64,000 bases of DNA from DATAUD01 sp036501665 (GTDB lineage Bacteria; Verrucomicrobiota; Verrucomicrobiia; Limisphaerales; Palsa-1400). The notes beneath the pieces are model-generated. The model was not told where the DNA came from. It was given only the letters and a program-made list of their open reading frames with translations, and ran no database searches. The DNA lies in the NCBI GenBank assembly GCA_036501665.1, contig DASXZW010000046.1, positions 54,380-118,379 on the forward strand, given 5' to 3'. Below, in pieces: positions 1 to 8,616 of this stretch; within the stretch, counting starts at the first letter, position 1; every line of letters begins with the position of its first letter. The translations under genes and the position numbers were made by a program.

Positions 1-1420
1 TCCCCATCGCGAAATGAGCCAGCGCCCAGTCGGGACGGAGATAGATCGCCCGCCGAAATGACCGCAGAGATTGGTCGCGATCGCCGGATTCCTGCAAAAC
101 AACGGCGCGCAGATAGTGCCCCGACGCATCAAGTTTGTCCGCGGCAATCCATTTATCACACCAGGCCAGCGCGCCTGCCAGATCGCCTTGATTGGCCAGC
201 GCGCGGGCCAATAGGGAAAACACCGGCGGATTGGGCCCTTCGCGGGCAATATCCGAGTTAAGCAGTGTCTCCGCCACCTCGCGATAACGACCTTGCTCGT
301 AAAGTGATTGGGCTTCCCCAAGCAACGTCGATGGAGCGTCTGTTGATACTGCTGCCTTCGAGCCTGAAGAACTCCACGTCCCCCCAGTTTCTCCCTCTCC
401 TCTACCCGTGGAGGAGAGGGACGGGGAGAGGAGGTTCCTCCTCTCTGCTGAAACAATCGCCGCAGTGTCAATATGCCCCCACGTCGATGTCGGAGTCGCT
501 TCGCCGGTTTCGTTCGCGGCGACAAGTGTCGGCGATTCGCTTTGCAACGGCGGCGATGCTTGAATTTTCGCGTCGCTTTTGTGGTAGAGAATTGCGCCGG
601 GAAAGTTGGCCGTCGCAAATCGAGAGAACAATGCCTGAGACGTTTCACAGGGGCTGACTGCCAGCCATCCATCATCCACAAGCGCGCTACGCAGGTTTCG
701 CACCGCCTTCGCTGCCTGCGCCGGAGTAAAATACATCAGCGCGTTGCGGCAGAATATCACGTCCATCGCGTTGGTGTCATTTGCAGGCGTCGGATAGGAT
801 TCTTCGGCGAGATTCAACTTCGCGAATGTGACGAGTCTCTTTACCTCCGGGAGTATCTTGTATTGGCCGTTGCCCAAGGCTTGAAAGTAACGTTCCTTGA
901 GCCAGGGTGGCGCTTCCCGAAACGACCATTCCCCATAAACTCCGGCGGCGGCTTTTCGGAGAAACCTCTCGTTGATGTCGGTTGCAAGGATCGTCGCGTT
1001 CCAATCGCCCAAATCGGGAATAATCTGATGTAACAAAATCGCCAATGAATAAGGCTCTTCACCGGTGCTGCACGCCGCGCTCCACAAGCGCAAGCGCCGT
1101 CCGTTGTTTCGGCGGGCGCGAATCAGCTCAGGCAGCGCCGACTCAGCCAAAGCGTCTAATGTTTTTTTCTCCCGAAAAAAATAAGTTTCTCCCACCGTCA
1201 AATGGTTCGCCAGGGCTTCGAGGCGCTTCGCTGTCAGAGGTTCCGTCAAGAGGGAGTCCAGACAAGCGGCGGAGTTGGCAAAACCGAGTTCCTTCGCTAT
1301 TCCGTTCAGTCCGCGCCGCAAATCGCCCCAGCGCTCCGGCGGAAAACTCAATCCCATCCTCTCCGCGATAAATTCACTCAGACGCGACATCAAGATGTCA
1401 GGCGTCTTGTTATCTCCCAT
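1..1420 (-). CDS. cheR: CheR-type chemotaxis methyltransferase with C-terminal TPR region (partial, runs off left edge)
   Basis: This cytoplasmic enzyme would methylate glutamates of chemoreceptors using S-adenosylmethionine. I read the minus strand from the ATG at 1420 and found no stop down to base 1, so at least 473 codons are present and the C-terminus is missing. The N-terminal helical domain carries GETYFFRE (about residues 77-84). The SAM site follows as SAACSTGEEPYSLA and ATDIN, then FCRNALMYF. After a low-complexity linker come TPR-like helices ending in RAIYLRPDWALAHFAM. A 129-bp repeat element (343-471) is translated in frame within the linker. The start overlaps the end of cheW by 11 bases, so the two are probably translationally coupled. 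Family call is firm; which receptor array it serves is unknown. Confidence 0.9.
   Translation of the reverse strand, partial: MGDNKTPDILMSRLSEFIAERMGLSFPPERWGDLRRGLNGIAKELGFANSAACLDSLLTEPLTAKRLEALANHLTVGETYFFREKKTLDALAESALPELIRARRNNGRRLRLWSAACSTGEEPYSLAILLHQIIPDLGDWNATILATDINERFLRKAAAGVYGEWSFREAPPWLKERYFQALGNGQYKILPEVKRLVTFAKLNLAEESYPTPANDTNAMDVIFCRNALMYFTPAQAAKAVRNLRSALVDDGWLAVSPCETSQALFSRFATANFPGAILYHKSDAKIQASPPLQSESPTLVAANETGEATPTSTWGHIDTAAIVSAERRNLLSPSLSSTGRGEGETGGTWSSSGSKAAVSTDAPSTLLGEAQSLYEQGRYREVAETLLNSDIAREGPNPPVFSLLARALANQGDLAGALAWCDKWIAADKLDASGHYLRAVVLQESGDRDQSLRSFRRAIYLRPDWALAHFAMG
343..471. repeat. MITE-like inverted-repeat element inside cheR, in frame
   Basis: The ends are imperfect inverted repeats, TTGATACTGCTGCC at the left and, read from the other strand, TTGACACTGCGGCG at the right. 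The centre is a pyrimidine/purine hairpin (CCTCTCC... GGAGAGG). The element is 129 bp, which is 43 codons, and contains no stop in the cheR frame. It encodes a Ser/Gly-rich linker. Related copies lie at 39729-39925 and 11585-11675. Confidence 0.75.
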
Positions 1421-1895
1421 GCGCCGCCTCCTTCTCCATCGCGTCACCCAGGGCCGCCTCCTCATCCGCTGAGAGAAACTTTTCCAAATCGTAAATCAGG
1501 ACCAGACCGTCATCGAACTTGATCACTCCTTTTAATTGGTCCACGCCAGGCACAATCCCGTCCGGGTCAGTGATATCGGCGGCTGCGCTTTCGATTACAC
1601 CTTCAGGCTCGTCAATCACAAGGACCACCTCACGCCGCTCCGTTCGCGCAATCAGGAAATGATCATCCGGTGTGATTTCTTTATTCGGCTGGCCGACTCT
1701 TGCGCGAACATTCAACACAGGCAGGATGCGGCCCTCCACATTGATGACACCCATCACGATGGCGGGCGACCTGGGCAAAGGTATCACCTCCACGGCCCGC
1801 ACGATGCGCTCCACGGCAGCCAGCATCAACGCATACCGCTGGTCTCCCAAGCGGAAAACGACCATCTGGTTCTTCAGTTCGCTCACAATAGTCAA
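1410..1895 (-). CDS. cheW: CheW-like chemotaxis coupling protein
   Basis: A 161-residue single CheW domain, the usual family length. CheW is a cytoplasmic adaptor linking receptors to the CheA kinase. Seen in the sequence are the early FRLGDQRYALML strand, the VIPLPRSPAIVMGVINVEGRILPVLNVR core, and VLVIDEPEGVIE followed by GVIKFDDGLVLIYDLEKFL, all typical of the fold. The start is a TTG at 1895 preceded by GGATAGGG; an in-frame stop just upstream rules out a longer form, and an internal ATG at codon 11 is the alternative. It is upstream of cheR on the same strand, and their reading frames overlap. Confidence 0.92.
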   Translation of the reverse strand: MTIVSELKNQMVVFRLGDQRYALMLAAVERIVRAVEVIPLPRSPAIVMGVINVEGRILPVLNVRARVGQPNKEITPDDHFLIARTERREVVLVIDEPEGVIESAAADITDPDGIVPGVDQLKGVIKFDDGLVLIYDLEKFLSADEEAALGDAMEKEAAHGR

Positions 1896-2089
1896 TTGGC
1901 CCTATCCCATTCAGACGGCAAAAGGTGCTGACGCAAACAGGCATGACATCGACCTGCGCCGCCGCATGACCCGCACGGAACCGCGTGCCGCATCAGGCGC
2001 TTCGTCTTCACTTCTGTGGCACAAGACTATGTTTGGCCGATTTGTAAATACCTTGCAAGCAGTATCTTGTTACTTTACAGCGTCTGCTT

Positions 2090-2121
2090 TAAGTGACATT
2101 TCGGCAGACTATAAGTGACAT
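2090..2121. promoter_or_regulatory. Pair of 10-nt direct repeats upstream of cheW
   Basis: TAAGTGACAT occurs at 2090-2099 and again at 2112-2121, a 22-bp centre distance (two helical turns). They sit in the 385-bp gap between cheW and the transglutaminase gene, about 200 bases upstream of cheW. The spacing suits a dimeric regulator, but no regulator is assigned. I see no gene in the rest of this gap (1896-2280). Confidence 0.35.
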
Positions 2122-2280
2122 CCTGATATTTCGTACCCGCCTCCTTAACGCACATCTGCGCGAAATAATTTTTCCCATCGACGCGAATTAAGTGGCGAGA
2201 CAACCGTATGAGTGTATTGTCTCGATGATGCTAAAACTTGGTGACGGCCCGTTGCCGGTTTTGAAACATCAGATCATCCG

Positions 2281-3180
2281 TTGAATTTCACGCCCTTTTC
2301 TTTGACGGTGCGCGTTGGCTGTAGTCTGGCCTACGACGTAACGGCGCCGACCCCTGTTTTATTGGTCCTTAAACCGCGTCACGAAGGCCGAAATTTTGTC
2401 CTGCGCGAGTCTCTCTCTTTTGGAATCGGCCTCCCGTCGTACGAATTTCAAGACTCTCACGGCAACAATACTTATCGCTCCATGTTTATGCCGGGGCGAA
2501 ACGAAATCCGCCACGACGCGCTGGTCACAATCCCCGGGTTGCCGGACAGCCGGGAAGTGTTCGGATCAATTTTGCCGGTCGGCCAGCTTCCATGCGAAGT
2601 GTTGCGATACACTTTGCCCAGCCGCTATTGCGATTCGGACAAGTTGCTCAACTTCGCCTGGAACCAATTTGGGCAGATCGATCATGGGTTGCCTCGCGTG
2701 CAAGCCATTTGTGATTGGGTCCACAACAACATCGAATACCGCTTCGGTTCGGGGCGGTCGGACATTTCCGCGTCGGAAGTGATTGAACGCCGATATGGCG
2801 TCTGCCGTGACTTTGCACATGCGGCGATCGCGCTTTGCCGCGCCTTCAATCTGCCTGCCCGATACGTAACAGGACATCTCCCGGACATCGGCTATGTCGA
2901 TCCTGGAACACCGATGGATTTTCATGCTTATTGTGAAATATACCTTGGCCGCGACTGGCTGACTTTCGACCCTCGATACAACGTCCCGCGAATAGGGCGA
3001 GTCAAGGTGGCCCACGGTTCGGATGCCGTGGATGGCGCGTTTGCGACAATCTATGGCGCGGCGACTTTGGCTCACTTTGAAGTTTGGGCCTATCAAGTGA
3101 ACCCGCAAAAGGTTTCGGTGGGCGATCCAATTGATTTGACGAAGCGCCTTGATGGAACCTTGGAGGTACGTGCTGGGTAG
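2281..3180 (+). CDS. Transglutaminase-like cysteine protease family protein
   Basis: A 299-residue protein of the bacterial transglutaminase-like superfamily, papain-fold enzymes that act on peptide or isopeptide bonds. The N-terminal half has the beta-rich region normal for this family. The catalytic triad is visible: Cys175 in RRYGVCRDFAH, His215 in DFHAYCE, and Asp230 in WLTFDPRYN. No signal peptide is seen, so a cytoplasmic location is likely. The start is a TTG at 2281, the only start-type codon after the in-frame stop at 2242. The substrate is unknown. It stands alone upstream of a DoxX-like gene on the same strand. Confidence 0.85.
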   Translation: MNFTPFSLTVRVGCSLAYDVTAPTPVLLVLKPRHEGRNFVLRESLSFGIGLPSYEFQDSHGNNTYRSMFMPGRNEIRHDALVTIPGLPDSREVFGSILPVGQLPCEVLRYTLPSRYCDSDKLLNFAWNQFGQIDHGLPRVQAICDWVHNNIEYRFGSGRSDISASEVIERRYGVCRDFAHAAIALCRAFNLPARYVTGHLPDIGYVDPGTPMDFHAYCEIYLGRDWLTFDPRYNVPRIGRVKVAHGSDAVDGAFATIYGAATLAHFEVWAYQVNPQKVSVGDPIDLTKRLDGTLEVRAG

Positions 3181-3312
3181 CCCTCCATGTATGTTTCGCG
3201 CGTCGGGCCTGCACTTACCAAAAACGCAGCCGAAAAATTCCATGCATCCAATTGTTCACGGCGAGCGTTATACCGTATTGGGATGATCGACTTGCGTTTG
3301 AAAATCCCTGCA

Positions 3313-3753
3313 ATGTCCGACCAAATAACTATTGGCGATATGCCACAGATCAAAACCGCTAGTGCGGGCCACAGCGGGCGGATTGGCCTGCGGTGGGCCG
3401 CGGCTGGCTTCTTTTTGCTCGCAGGATTGAACCATTTCCTGATCCCTGGATTTTATCAGCAAATCGTCCCGCCGGGATTTCCTTCACCAAAAATGCTCGT
3501 TATTATCAGCGGTCTGGCAGAAATGGCAGGCGGACTTGGCTTGCTGATTCGTCCGGTGCGTCGGCTGGCTGGTTGGGGGTTGATTCTGTTGCTCATCGCG
3601 ATGTTTCCGGCCAATATTTATATGGCAGTCTATCCGGAAGGCTTTGGAATTTTGCCCTGGTTTTTGTGGCTGCGGCTTCCGGCTCAAGGTCTTTTTGCCG
3701 CATGGGTATGGATTGTGGCAATCTCGGATGAAAGCGGGCGAGAGGGCCGATGA
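3313..3753 (+). CDS. DoxX-like small integral membrane protein
   Basis: About 146 residues with four predicted membrane segments: WAAAGFFLLAGLNHFLIP, an ISGLAEMAGGLGLLI segment, LILLLIAMFPANIYMAVYP, and LFAAWVWIVAIS. The GLNHF motif, the GLAEMAGGLGLL helix and the NIYMAVYP loop match the DoxX/MauE-type membrane family. In that family some members support redox or quinone chemistry, but the function here is unassigned. The start is uncertain: ATG codons at 3187, 3283, 3313 and 3340 are all in frame and none has a clear ribosome site. The 3313 start keeps all four helices with a short cytoplasmic lead. It converges on the kinase gene at 3825. Confidence 0.7.
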   Translation: MSDQITIGDMPQIKTASAGHSGRIGLRWAAAGFFLLAGLNHFLIPGFYQQIVPPGFPSPKMLVIISGLAEMAGGLGLLIRPVRRLAGWGLILLLIAMFPANIYMAVYPEGFGILPWFLWLRLPAQGLFAAWVWIVAISDESGREGR

Positions 3754-3824
3754 AGATTCAGTTTAGCGTTAAATCCACCATTTTCCCCGTCAAGCTTCAG
3801 CAGAAGCAACCGCTTCCTGCCGCG

Positions 3825-5375
3825 TCAACTCACGCGAATCGAAGCGCGTTGTTCGGTTGTAGGAAATGGTATGCAGACAGGTTGCGCTTCCGCGTTGACG
3901 ACGGCGATCTTCGGTATTTCGCCTTTCGCGCATTTGGGAAGCCGCAGCGAAAAGGTTGCTCCCGCGCCCAGCACACTGTGGCATTGCACCGTCCCTGACA
4001 TCACCTCGGCCAGCCGTTTGACGATGGATAATCCGAGTCCCGTCGAACCTTCGCCACCAGTTGGACGCGCCGTCAATCGCGTGAATTTTCCGAACAGCTT
4101 TTTCTGATCGTCCTCGCTCAAGCCCGGTCCTTGGTCGCGAACGGCGACCACCATATTTTCCGCTTCCGGCATCGTATGAACATGGACGGTGGTCATCGGA
4201 GGCGAAAATTTGAGCGCGTTGGAAATAAGATTGTCCAGGATTTGCAACGTCGCCGCCTGATCGGCCTTTGCCCAGAGTCCCGGCGTCGCGCCAAGGAGAA
4301 GGGTGATGTTCTTTCGCGCGGCAGCCGGTTGATTGTTGTCCACGCTTTGTTTGACCAACGAAGAAAGGTCGCAAGGCTCCAGTTTCGACGCGTATTTTCC
4401 CTGCTCAATGGCATTGGCGTCCAACAGATCGTTGATCAGGTTTTTCATCCGGGTCGAAGCGGCCACAATGGAGTCGGACATTTTATGGACTTGCTTGGGG
4501 TCCTTGGAAAAATTGATCATTTCCGCGCAGCCGAGGATGACCGTCAGCGGGCTTTTTAAATCATGCGCCGCGATTCCCAGGAACTCGTTTTTCTCAAGGT
4601 TCAACTGGACCAAATGCTCGTTGGTCGTCGCCAATTCACGCAGCGCATCCTGCATTCGGCCAAAAGCGCGGGCACGGCTTGTTTCAAAAATCAATCCAAG
4701 CGCGTACATGAAGACGATCAATCCAAGATAGCCCGCCGACGAAACCACAGGATTCCATTTAAGATCAAAAGTTACTGGCATTTTTCTGCCTGAAAGATCG
4801 ACGCTCGCGATCAAGGCGGCTGCGCCAAAAATGATAATGGCCCATGACCGGGCGGCCTTGGTCCCGACGAGCAGCAACGCGCAGAGCGGAATAGTGACCA
4901 GCCAGGCAATTGCGTGACCCGACAATCCACCTTCCACACAGCACAATGCGAAAAAGCCCAGGGCCATTGTCATCACCAGCAAATTGCCCGCGACCTCGAC
5001 CTTGCGGACTCGCTTCATGACGTGCGGAGTCGCCGCGAATGAGGTGCTGCACAAAAGGACAATGTCAGCGCCCCACTTGTGGCCAATCACCAGGTAAAAC
5101 ACGACAAAGACCATTCCAAAAATTGACCCGAGGAGGCCGAATCGTGCCGTCAAATGCGCAAGGCGGGTTGCTTCTGTGTTCTGGCGCAGGTGTTCAGGAA
5201 TCACCGGGTCCATCGAGCGCAGACGCGCCAAAATCCATTCCGCCAACCTGTCGAGAAAACTGCGGTTTACTTCGTTTGGTGCAATTGGAGTCGGTGTTGA
5301 GATATCAGGATTTTTTGGATGGCACTCAAACACAGTTGGGAGGCAGCACAAATCACGCCAAATACACAAATGCAA
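3825..5375 (-). CDS. Membrane-bound sensor histidine kinase with a multi-helix sensor domain
   Basis: A 516-codon frame. Roughly residues 76-235 form five or six hydrophobic helices with no large periplasmic domain, so the signal is probably sensed in or near the membrane. A short coiled linker follows. The dimerization/phosphoacceptor motif is IAAHDLKSPLT with His271, and the ATPase domain has NLISNALKF (N box), RDQGPGL (G1) and GSTGLGLSIVKRLAE (G2). No response regulator is adjacent, so it is an orphan kinase here. The TTG at 5375 gives the longest frame; a GTG at 5333 or the ATG at 5213 (MDPVIPEHL) are shorter alternatives. Confidence 0.85.
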   Translation of the reverse strand: MHLCIWRDLCCLPTVFECHPKNPDISTPTPIAPNEVNRSFLDRLAEWILARLRSMDPVIPEHLRQNTEATRLAHLTARFGLLGSIFGMVFVVFYLVIGHKWGADIVLLCSTSFAATPHVMKRVRKVEVAGNLLVMTMALGFFALCCVEGGLSGHAIAWLVTIPLCALLLVGTKAARSWAIIIFGAAALIASVDLSGRKMPVTFDLKWNPVVSSAGYLGLIVFMYALGLIFETSRARAFGRMQDALRELATTNEHLVQLNLEKNEFLGIAAHDLKSPLTVILGCAEMINFSKDPKQVHKMSDSIVAASTRMKNLINDLLDANAIEQGKYASKLEPCDLSSLVKQSVDNNQPAAARKNITLLLGATPGLWAKADQAATLQILDNLISNALKFSPPMTTVHVHTMPEAENMVVAVRDQGPGLSEDDQKKLFGKFTRLTARPTGGEGSTGLGLSIVKRLAEVMSGTVQCHSVLGAGATFSLRLPKCAKGEIPKIAVVNAEAQPVCIPFPTTEQRASIRVS

Positions 5376-5454
5376 GGTGTTGAATGGCAGAATCTTGAAT
5401 CTTTGGGCTTAATACTTTCTTTCAATGGGCCGATTAATTCTTTATATAAAAAAA

Positions 5455-6783
5455 ATGCGCAAAAAATGGACGTTTCTGCACTGTGTACTGACTCGCTCTC
5501 TAATTCTCACCCCTTTGGTATTTGGAAGCCTAAAGGCCTGGGCGGATGGACTTTACCTTAACGGCATTGGCGCGCGGTCAATGTCGATGGGTGGAGCCGA
5601 TGTGGCGTATGCCATCGACCCGCTCGGAGCGATGGGCGCCAATCCCGCGGCGCTTGGATTCCAGACTGCGATTGGGGCGAACCTCGGTTTCGTGGGCGGC
5701 GTTGCGCAGGGGAATTTCATCAAGGCTCCCACTACGGACGGCGACCTCAAAACCAGTTTGGATGCGATCCCGGAAGCGGCCTTCGCTATTCCGGTCGGGA
5801 AAGTAACGCTTGGCTTCTCAGTCGCGCCGAAGTCTGCGCTTGATGCCAATTGGACTTACTTTGACCCCCTCGGCGGCGCGAATGGAAAGACCACTTACGG
5901 CACTCAAACTGAACATTCGGAAATCTTCGTCTTGCGTTCAGCCGCAGGCATTGGCTGGGCAATAAATTCCCAGCTATCAATCGGCGCGAGTTTCGGGGCG
6001 GACTACAACCAGAACAAGTTGCAGGCCCCGTACATTTTCCAATCTCAACCCAAACTCAAAGGCGCAAAAACCTTGCTCGATCTGCGAACCGACGGTTTCG
6101 GTTTCGATGGCCAGGCAGGTCTGATCTATCGTCCGCTGACGAATTTGCAATTCGGCGCGGCTTATCAAAGCGAAACACGCATTCACACCCACGGCGATGC
6201 CAACGGCGATGCGGGGACGCAGTTTGGCGTGGCCAGTGTGCCGTTTCATTACGATGCGGAGGTTCGCAACATTTTTCCCCAAAGCGTCAATCTCGGGAGT
6301 TCATGGGGTTTTCATCCGCAATGGCGGCTGGCGTTGCAGGTTGATTGGATAAATTGGGGCGGGGCATTCAAGCAATTGCCCGTCAGCCTCAGCGGCGGAA
6401 GCAACCCGACTGTCAATGGCATTGTGGGTTCAAGTTCGATGCAGGACAATGTGCCGTTGGATTGGCGCGATGAATTTGTTTACCGCGCGGGCCTCGAATA
6501 CGAGGTGGTTCAAAATCTTTTCCTTCGTGCCGGTTACTGTTACGGGGCCAGCCCAGTGCCGGACCAAACGCTGACGCCGCTCACAGCCGCGATCATGGAG
6601 CACACGATCACGGCGGGAGTTGGCTATCACTGGAATCGCTATCAGGTTGATCTGGCTTATCAATACGACATCCCGGTTACACGCGACGTTGGAACCAGCG
6701 CGCTGCTTTCGGGTGAATATTCAAACAGCTCAGTGAGCGTGGATGTGCATTGGTTCGCGCTCACCCTCGGCGCAACGTTTTAG
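5455..6783 (+). CDS. OmpP1/FadL family outer-membrane transport protein
   Basis: About 442 residues. The N-terminus (MRKKWTFLHC, a hydrophobic run, then LKAWA/DG) is a signal peptide. The mature start GLYLNGIGARSMSMGGADVAYAIDPLGAMGANPAAL is the characteristic FadL hatch region with the NPA motif. The rest alternates aromatic-rich amphipathic strands and ends in the aromatic/Phe strand HWFALTLGATF expected for beta-barrel assembly. FadL proteins take up long-chain fatty acids or other hydrophobic compounds; the substrate here is not readable. The ATG at 5455 fits the signal peptide better than 5425. It is divergent from the kinase gene. Confidence 0.88.
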   Translation: MRKKWTFLHCVLTRSLILTPLVFGSLKAWADGLYLNGIGARSMSMGGADVAYAIDPLGAMGANPAALGFQTAIGANLGFVGGVAQGNFIKAPTTDGDLKTSLDAIPEAAFAIPVGKVTLGFSVAPKSALDANWTYFDPLGGANGKTTYGTQTEHSEIFVLRSAAGIGWAINSQLSIGASFGADYNQNKLQAPYIFQSQPKLKGAKTLLDLRTDGFGFDGQAGLIYRPLTNLQFGAAYQSETRIHTHGDANGDAGTQFGVASVPFHYDAEVRNIFPQSVNLGSSWGFHPQWRLALQVDWINWGGAFKQLPVSLSGGSNPTVNGIVGSSSMQDNVPLDWRDEFVYRAGLEYEVVQNLFLRAGYCYGASPVPDQTLTPLTAAIMEHTITAGVGYHWNRYQVDLAYQYDIPVTRDVGTSALLSGEYSNSSVSVDVHWFALTLGATF

Positions 6784-6823
6784 AGCATTTAAACTTGGCG
6801 TACATTACTACTATTTGACTGTG

Positions 6824-6930
6824 TGAAAGCGGCAGAGGACTGCCGCACTCCAAAACGCTGGCGCGCGTCATGAATCCCTCTCATTGAGCGCGAAGCGTCG
6901 TGGAGTGCGGCAGTCCTCTGCCGCTTTTCA
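6824..6930. repeat. Inverted-repeat element, family with a second copy at 44454
   Basis: Two arms of about 36 bases (6824-6859 and 6894-6930) are near-perfect inverted copies containing GCGGCAGAGGACTGCCGCAC. They sit just downstream of the FadL gene. Each arm itself contains a short hairpin (GGCAG/CTGCC). The structure could serve as a transcription stop, but its reappearance at 44454-44494 points to a dispersed mobile repeat. Confidence 0.75.
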
Positions 6931-6946
6931 AGCAACGCGTTCGATT

Positions 6947-7153
6947 TCATGGAAAAGGCGTCGCTTTGCCTGCTCGATAGGCGGACTTTGCTTTTTCAAT
7001 CAATGAGTCCAATTTCCCGGCGCGAGTATCGGCCTGTATTTTCTTATCCCAAAGCGTTTCGCGATATTCCTGCAACCAATCCGCTACAGCATGAACCTCC
7101 TTTGGTTTAAGCCGTGTGATTGCAGACTCTATTTCTTTCACTTTCCTCACCAC
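6947..7153 (-). CDS. Small antitoxin-like protein, apparently without its toxin
   Basis: A 68-residue, charged, mostly helical protein (KPKEVHAVADWLQEYRETLWDKKI, then AGKLDSLIEKAKSAYRAGKATPF). The pattern and length resemble antitoxins that precede RelE/ParE toxins. The sequence immediately downstream on this strand is the inverted repeat at 6824-6930 and then the FadL gene, with no toxin ORF. The partner may have been lost. Assignment is by resemblance only. Confidence 0.5.
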   Translation of the reverse strand: MVRKVKEIESAITRLKPKEVHAVADWLQEYRETLWDKKIQADTRAGKLDSLIEKAKSAYRAGKATPFP

Positions 7154-7242
7154 GAAAGCTTGTCAGATACTCCCCCGACTGACAACTCCGTCTGCCCCCC
7201 GGGTAGTGGGCTTCTTAGGAAGTGATAATATCAATTATAATA

Positions 7243-7431
7243 TTATTGGTGCGGAGGAGGCGCGTCGAGAAGTTGTTGATAAACCTCATCAAGGTTCTCC
7301 GCGAGTGCGCGGATTTCGTCGGGATGAAGAAGAATCTCGTGATGTTCGTAGTCGAGAAACTGTCGAACACAGACATAACCGTCCTGTTGGCGTACTATCT
7401 GAAATCCGAAACTAGGCAATAAAGGGAGCAT
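7243..7431 (-). CDS. Small hypothetical protein
   Basis: A 62-residue ORF beginning with ATG at 7431 and carrying QQDGYVCVRQFLDYEHHEIL and HPDEIRALAENLDEVYQQLL. It is upstream of the antitoxin-like ORF on the same strand. Composition is protein-like (amphipathic helix at the end), but I recognise no family. It may be a remnant. Confidence 0.4.
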   Translation of the reverse strand: MLPLLPSFGFQIVRQQDGYVCVRQFLDYEHHEILLHPDEIRALAENLDEVYQQLLDAPPPHQ

Positions 7432-7786
7432 TGTCGGATTCCTATTCGTTTAAAGGTGATACATTTTGTGGTGCCTTTTCCTCATGCGCCGATTGGACTA
7501 ATTGAGACCAATCGTAGCAATCCAAAAATAATAACTAGAAATTGTTCAACCAGCGGCTTAATCGGTTTTTGTGATAAGTTTGAATGACCGCTGATGAGCG
7601 TTTGGCGTCACGACGAACGCCTGCGTAATGGAATCCACCGCGTTAAAATCAGGTATGAGATTACCGCTGTTCCTTGTTAAGCAACCGAAATTCGAGGAAT
7701 CGAAAGGAACGTAAGAATGGAATAAGAATTCAATGTTTCCACTACTTGCCTTCGGGCAGAAGGCCATTATCACCAAAATCCTTTTT
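7432..7786. other. Gap with no supported gene
   Basis: The 355 bases hold only a 72-codon minus-strand frame (7558-7776) of unconvincing composition. A short hairpin, GCCTTCGGGCAGAAGGC, lies around 7748-7764 downstream of the metallo-hydrolase gene. I see no other signal. Confidence 0.4.
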
Positions 7787-8611
7787 TTATTTTTGGAATT
7801 CTGGGAAGAATGGGTTGTGCTTTTTTTGCTCGCCCACGGTTGTCAGCGGGCCGTGGCCGGGGCAAATGACGGTGTTATCGGGCAGGCTGAAAATTTCCTT
7901 GCGATTCGTGCGCAACGCGTCTTCGTATGAGACTGCTCCGCCGCCCATTGATGCCGCGAATATTGCGTCGCCTACAATCGCCAAAGGACGCGCAAGGCCA
8001 GTCACGACATAAGTAATTCCTCCGATCGCATGGCCGCTGGTCTCGCGAGTATTGACCATCAAACCGCCCACTTGAAATGTCGCCCCTGGTGCAAATTGTT
8101 GAGGCCCGTGAAAGCGCTCGTTTTCGCCAATGTGAGCAGGAGCAGAGGTCGCCGCTTGAAGTTTTTGAAGGTCCGCAACGTGGTCGCGGTGGCTGTGCGT
8201 GATGAAAATGGACTCGATCTTAAGCTGGCGCTCCTGAGCGAACGCCAGCATTCCCGCGACCGTCGCTCCTGTGTCGAAGGCCGCCGCCTTCCGCGTTTTC
8301 GGATCAAAAACCAAAAACGAATTGACAGTCATGTCCTCGTAAGTGGTGTTGAACGCAGCCAGGCCTTCGACTTCCACCGGCTCCGGAAACCATGCTTTTT
8401 TCCCAAGCTCGATCAATGTTCCGGCTCCAAGATTCAGCGGACCGGCGACTTTGCGGGCTGAATCCAGGTCAAACCCGCCGCCCTTGAAATGCCCAAGCTC
8501 CGATGTTGTCAGTCCCGCGCGATGCGCGAGTTCCGTGTCGCTGAAACTCAGGCCGCGCTGCGCCTTTCCGACGACATCCGTGTAACTATCTTCGAGCGGT
8601 ATTGATTGCAT
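7787..8611 (-). CDS. HTH domain fused to metallo-beta-lactamase-fold hydrolase
   Basis: A 274-residue protein. Residues 1-70 resemble a helix-turn-helix of the XRE type (LSFSDTELAHRAGLTTSELGHFKGGG). Residues 90-270 are an MBL-fold hydrolase with the metal motif THSHRDH (138-144), a later GHAIGG histidine, an IVGDAIFA aspartate and CPGHGPLTTVGEQ, as in glyoxalase-II-like enzymes. The ATG at 8611 is 5 bases after the purA stop, so the pair is very likely one transcript. Substrate unknown; it could be a thioester hydrolase with its own DNA- or protein-binding head. The domain order is clear, the biological role is not. Confidence 0.85.
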   Translation of the reverse strand: MQSIPLEDSYTDVVGKAQRGLSFSDTELAHRAGLTTSELGHFKGGGFDLDSARKVAGPLNLGAGTLIELGKKAWFPEPVEVEGLAAFNTTYEDMTVNSFLVFDPKTRKAAAFDTGATVAGMLAFAQERQLKIESIFITHSHRDHVADLQKLQAATSAPAHIGENERFHGPQQFAPGATFQVGGLMVNTRETSGHAIGGITYVVTGLARPLAIVGDAIFAASMGGGAVSYEDALRTNRKEIFSLPDNTVICPGHGPLTTVGEQKKHNPFFPEFQK

Positions 8612-8616
8612 ATTTG

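Noticed and set aside
3825..5375. Pairing of this histidine kinase with the regulator at 49879
   Set aside because: They are 45 kb apart and the regulator already has an adjacent kinase.
7558..7776. A 72-codon minus-strand frame after the metallo-hydrolase gene
   Set aside because: No clear ribosome site, no recognisable family and a composition that does not look coding.
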